Assembly: GCA_001304035.1 (NCBI GenBank)
Contig: LJUD01000187.1
Coordinates: 1-6,557 of the forward strand
Reading direction: 5' to 3'
DNA length: 6,557 nt
Source: a bacterium SM23_31
GTDB taxonomy: Bacteria > SM23-31
Of the stretch, positions 6,226 through 6,557 are shown in pieces. The notes beneath the pieces are model-generated. The model did not search any database, was not told the DNA's origin, and saw only the letters and a list, made by a program, of their open reading frames with translations. The position numbers and the translations under genes are program-made. The number at the start of each line of letters is the position of its first letter. Position 1 is the stretch's first letter.

Positions 6226-6557
6226 ATGAATGTAGAAGACAAAAGAAAGCGATTGACAGAGCTTGTTAAGTGTGCCGGATGAGCTTCCAAATTGGGCTTA
6301 ACGGAGTTAAGCCGGCTCATTACCATGCTGCCGACGATAACGGATCCGAATCTGCTCATAAGCATCAAGACTGCCGACGATGCCGGTGTGTATAAGCTGA
6401 CGGATGATATTGCGCTTGTGCAGACAGTGGATATCTTTACGCCTGTGGTGGACAATCCGTATGATTACGGACAGATTGCTGCGGCTAATTCGCTGAGCGA
6501 TGTGTATGCCATGGGAGGAAAACCGCTTACCGCATTGGATATTGTCGGTTTTCCTAA
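6226..6557 (+). CDS. selD: Selenide, water dikinase (selenophosphate synthetase), selenocysteine-containing, 3'-truncated by the window edge
   Basis: SelD makes selenophosphate, AMP and phosphate from selenide, ATP and water, and so supplies the selenium donor for SelA. The frame starts at ATG 6226, the first ATG after an in-frame TAA at 6163-6165, and has only a weak purine run upstream. It reads through TGA at codon 19 and stays open to the edge, giving 110 codons. The product begins with LTELVKCAGUASKLGL: Sec19 aligns with E. coli catalytic Cys17 and Lys22 with Lys20. Asp51 and Asp52 in TADDAGVY, TVDIFTPVVDNPYDYGQIAAANSLSDVYAMGG (residues 67-98) and the following GKPLTALDIVGFP are the conserved ATP and metal-binding part of the AIR-synthase-related N-terminal domain. 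Cys16 makes a CxxU pair with Sec19. The C-terminal two thirds lie outside. Without recoding, a gene caller would start at ATG 6325 (Met34) and lose the active site. Confidence 0.95.
6280..6282 (+). other. In-frame UGA codon read as selenocysteine (SelD Sec19)
   Basis: This TGA splits an otherwise continuous SelD frame: SelD-like residues occur both before it (LTELVKCAG) and after it (ASKLGLTEL, then the full ATP-binding region). It sits exactly at the position that is catalytic Cys in E. coli SelD. Selenocysteine at this position is well known in other SelD proteins. The presence of selA and selB immediately upstream, and a hairpin just downstream, makes readthrough as selenocysteine much more likely than a nonsense mutation. 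Confidence 0.94.
6280..6319 (+). promoter_or_regulatory. Bacterial SECIS element in selD
   Basis: An RNA hairpin within the coding sequence directs SelB to recode the UGA. The upper stem is a perfect 8-bp helix, GGCTTAAC (6295-6302) with GTTAAGCC (6306-6313), closed by the loop GGA (6303-6305). The loop begins 20 nt after the UGA, inside the 16-37 nt window described for bacterial SECIS elements, and has a G in the first loop positions as expected. A 5-bp lower stem, TGAGC (6280-6284) with GCTCA (6315-6319), includes the UGA itself, across an asymmetric internal loop. Unlike E. coli fdhF, no bulged U is seen in the upper stem. If the last C-G pair does not form, the loop becomes CGGAG with G second. 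Confidence 0.85.

Noticed and set aside
6168..6455. 95-codon minus-strand frame covering the start of selD
   Set aside because: Antisense shadow; the plus strand reads a clear SelD through the recoded TGA.

Overview
The window comes from a selenocysteine-using bacterium. Its main content is a three-gene same-strand selenium cluster in the order selA, selB, selD, and the selD gene is itself a selenoprotein gene. AT-rich spacers and the near absence of a Shine-Dalgarno sequence before selB and selD are compatible with a Bacteroidota/Ignavibacteriota/Calditrichota-type organism. That placement is a guess from style and not a phylogenetic result.

Layout, left to right. (1) 2-1873: the 3' part of a KefB/KefC-like CPA2 monovalent cation:proton antiporter with an RCK (TrkA-N plus TrkA-C) regulatory tail; about 40 N-terminal residues lie outside the window. 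(2) 1918-1988: a pair of inverted REP-like palindromes. Each carries the same 10-nt head, GGTAGCCGCA, before a hairpin. (3) 2043-2198: a 51-codon gene for a four-cysteine zinc-ribbon microprotein with a good ribosome binding site. (4) 2199-2697: about 500 bases without a gene. It holds a weak integron-attC-like stretch near 2261-2321 and, nearer selA, a plausible sigma-70 type promoter. (5) 2698-4131 selA, 4246-6159 selB, and 6226 to the right edge selD (truncated by the window).

How the genes work together. SelD makes selenophosphate from selenide and ATP. SelA is a PLP enzyme that uses selenophosphate to turn seryl-tRNA(Sec) into selenocysteinyl-tRNA(Sec). SelB is the dedicated elongation factor that carries this tRNA to UGA codons followed by a SECIS hairpin. 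In selD, codon 19 is an in-frame TGA (6280-6282) at the catalytic position that is Cys17 in E. coli SelD. A perfect 8-bp hairpin with a GGA loop begins 12 nt after it. SelD synthesis therefore needs the pathway that SelD feeds, a self-dependent loop. Conventional gene calling would miss the selD start or begin at the downstream ATG (6325) and lose the active site. The tRNA gene selC is not in this window.

I see no entirely new system here. The points most worth following are the recoded selD with its bulge-free SECIS, the unlisted zinc-ribbon gene, the REP-like pair, and the possible attC remnant.
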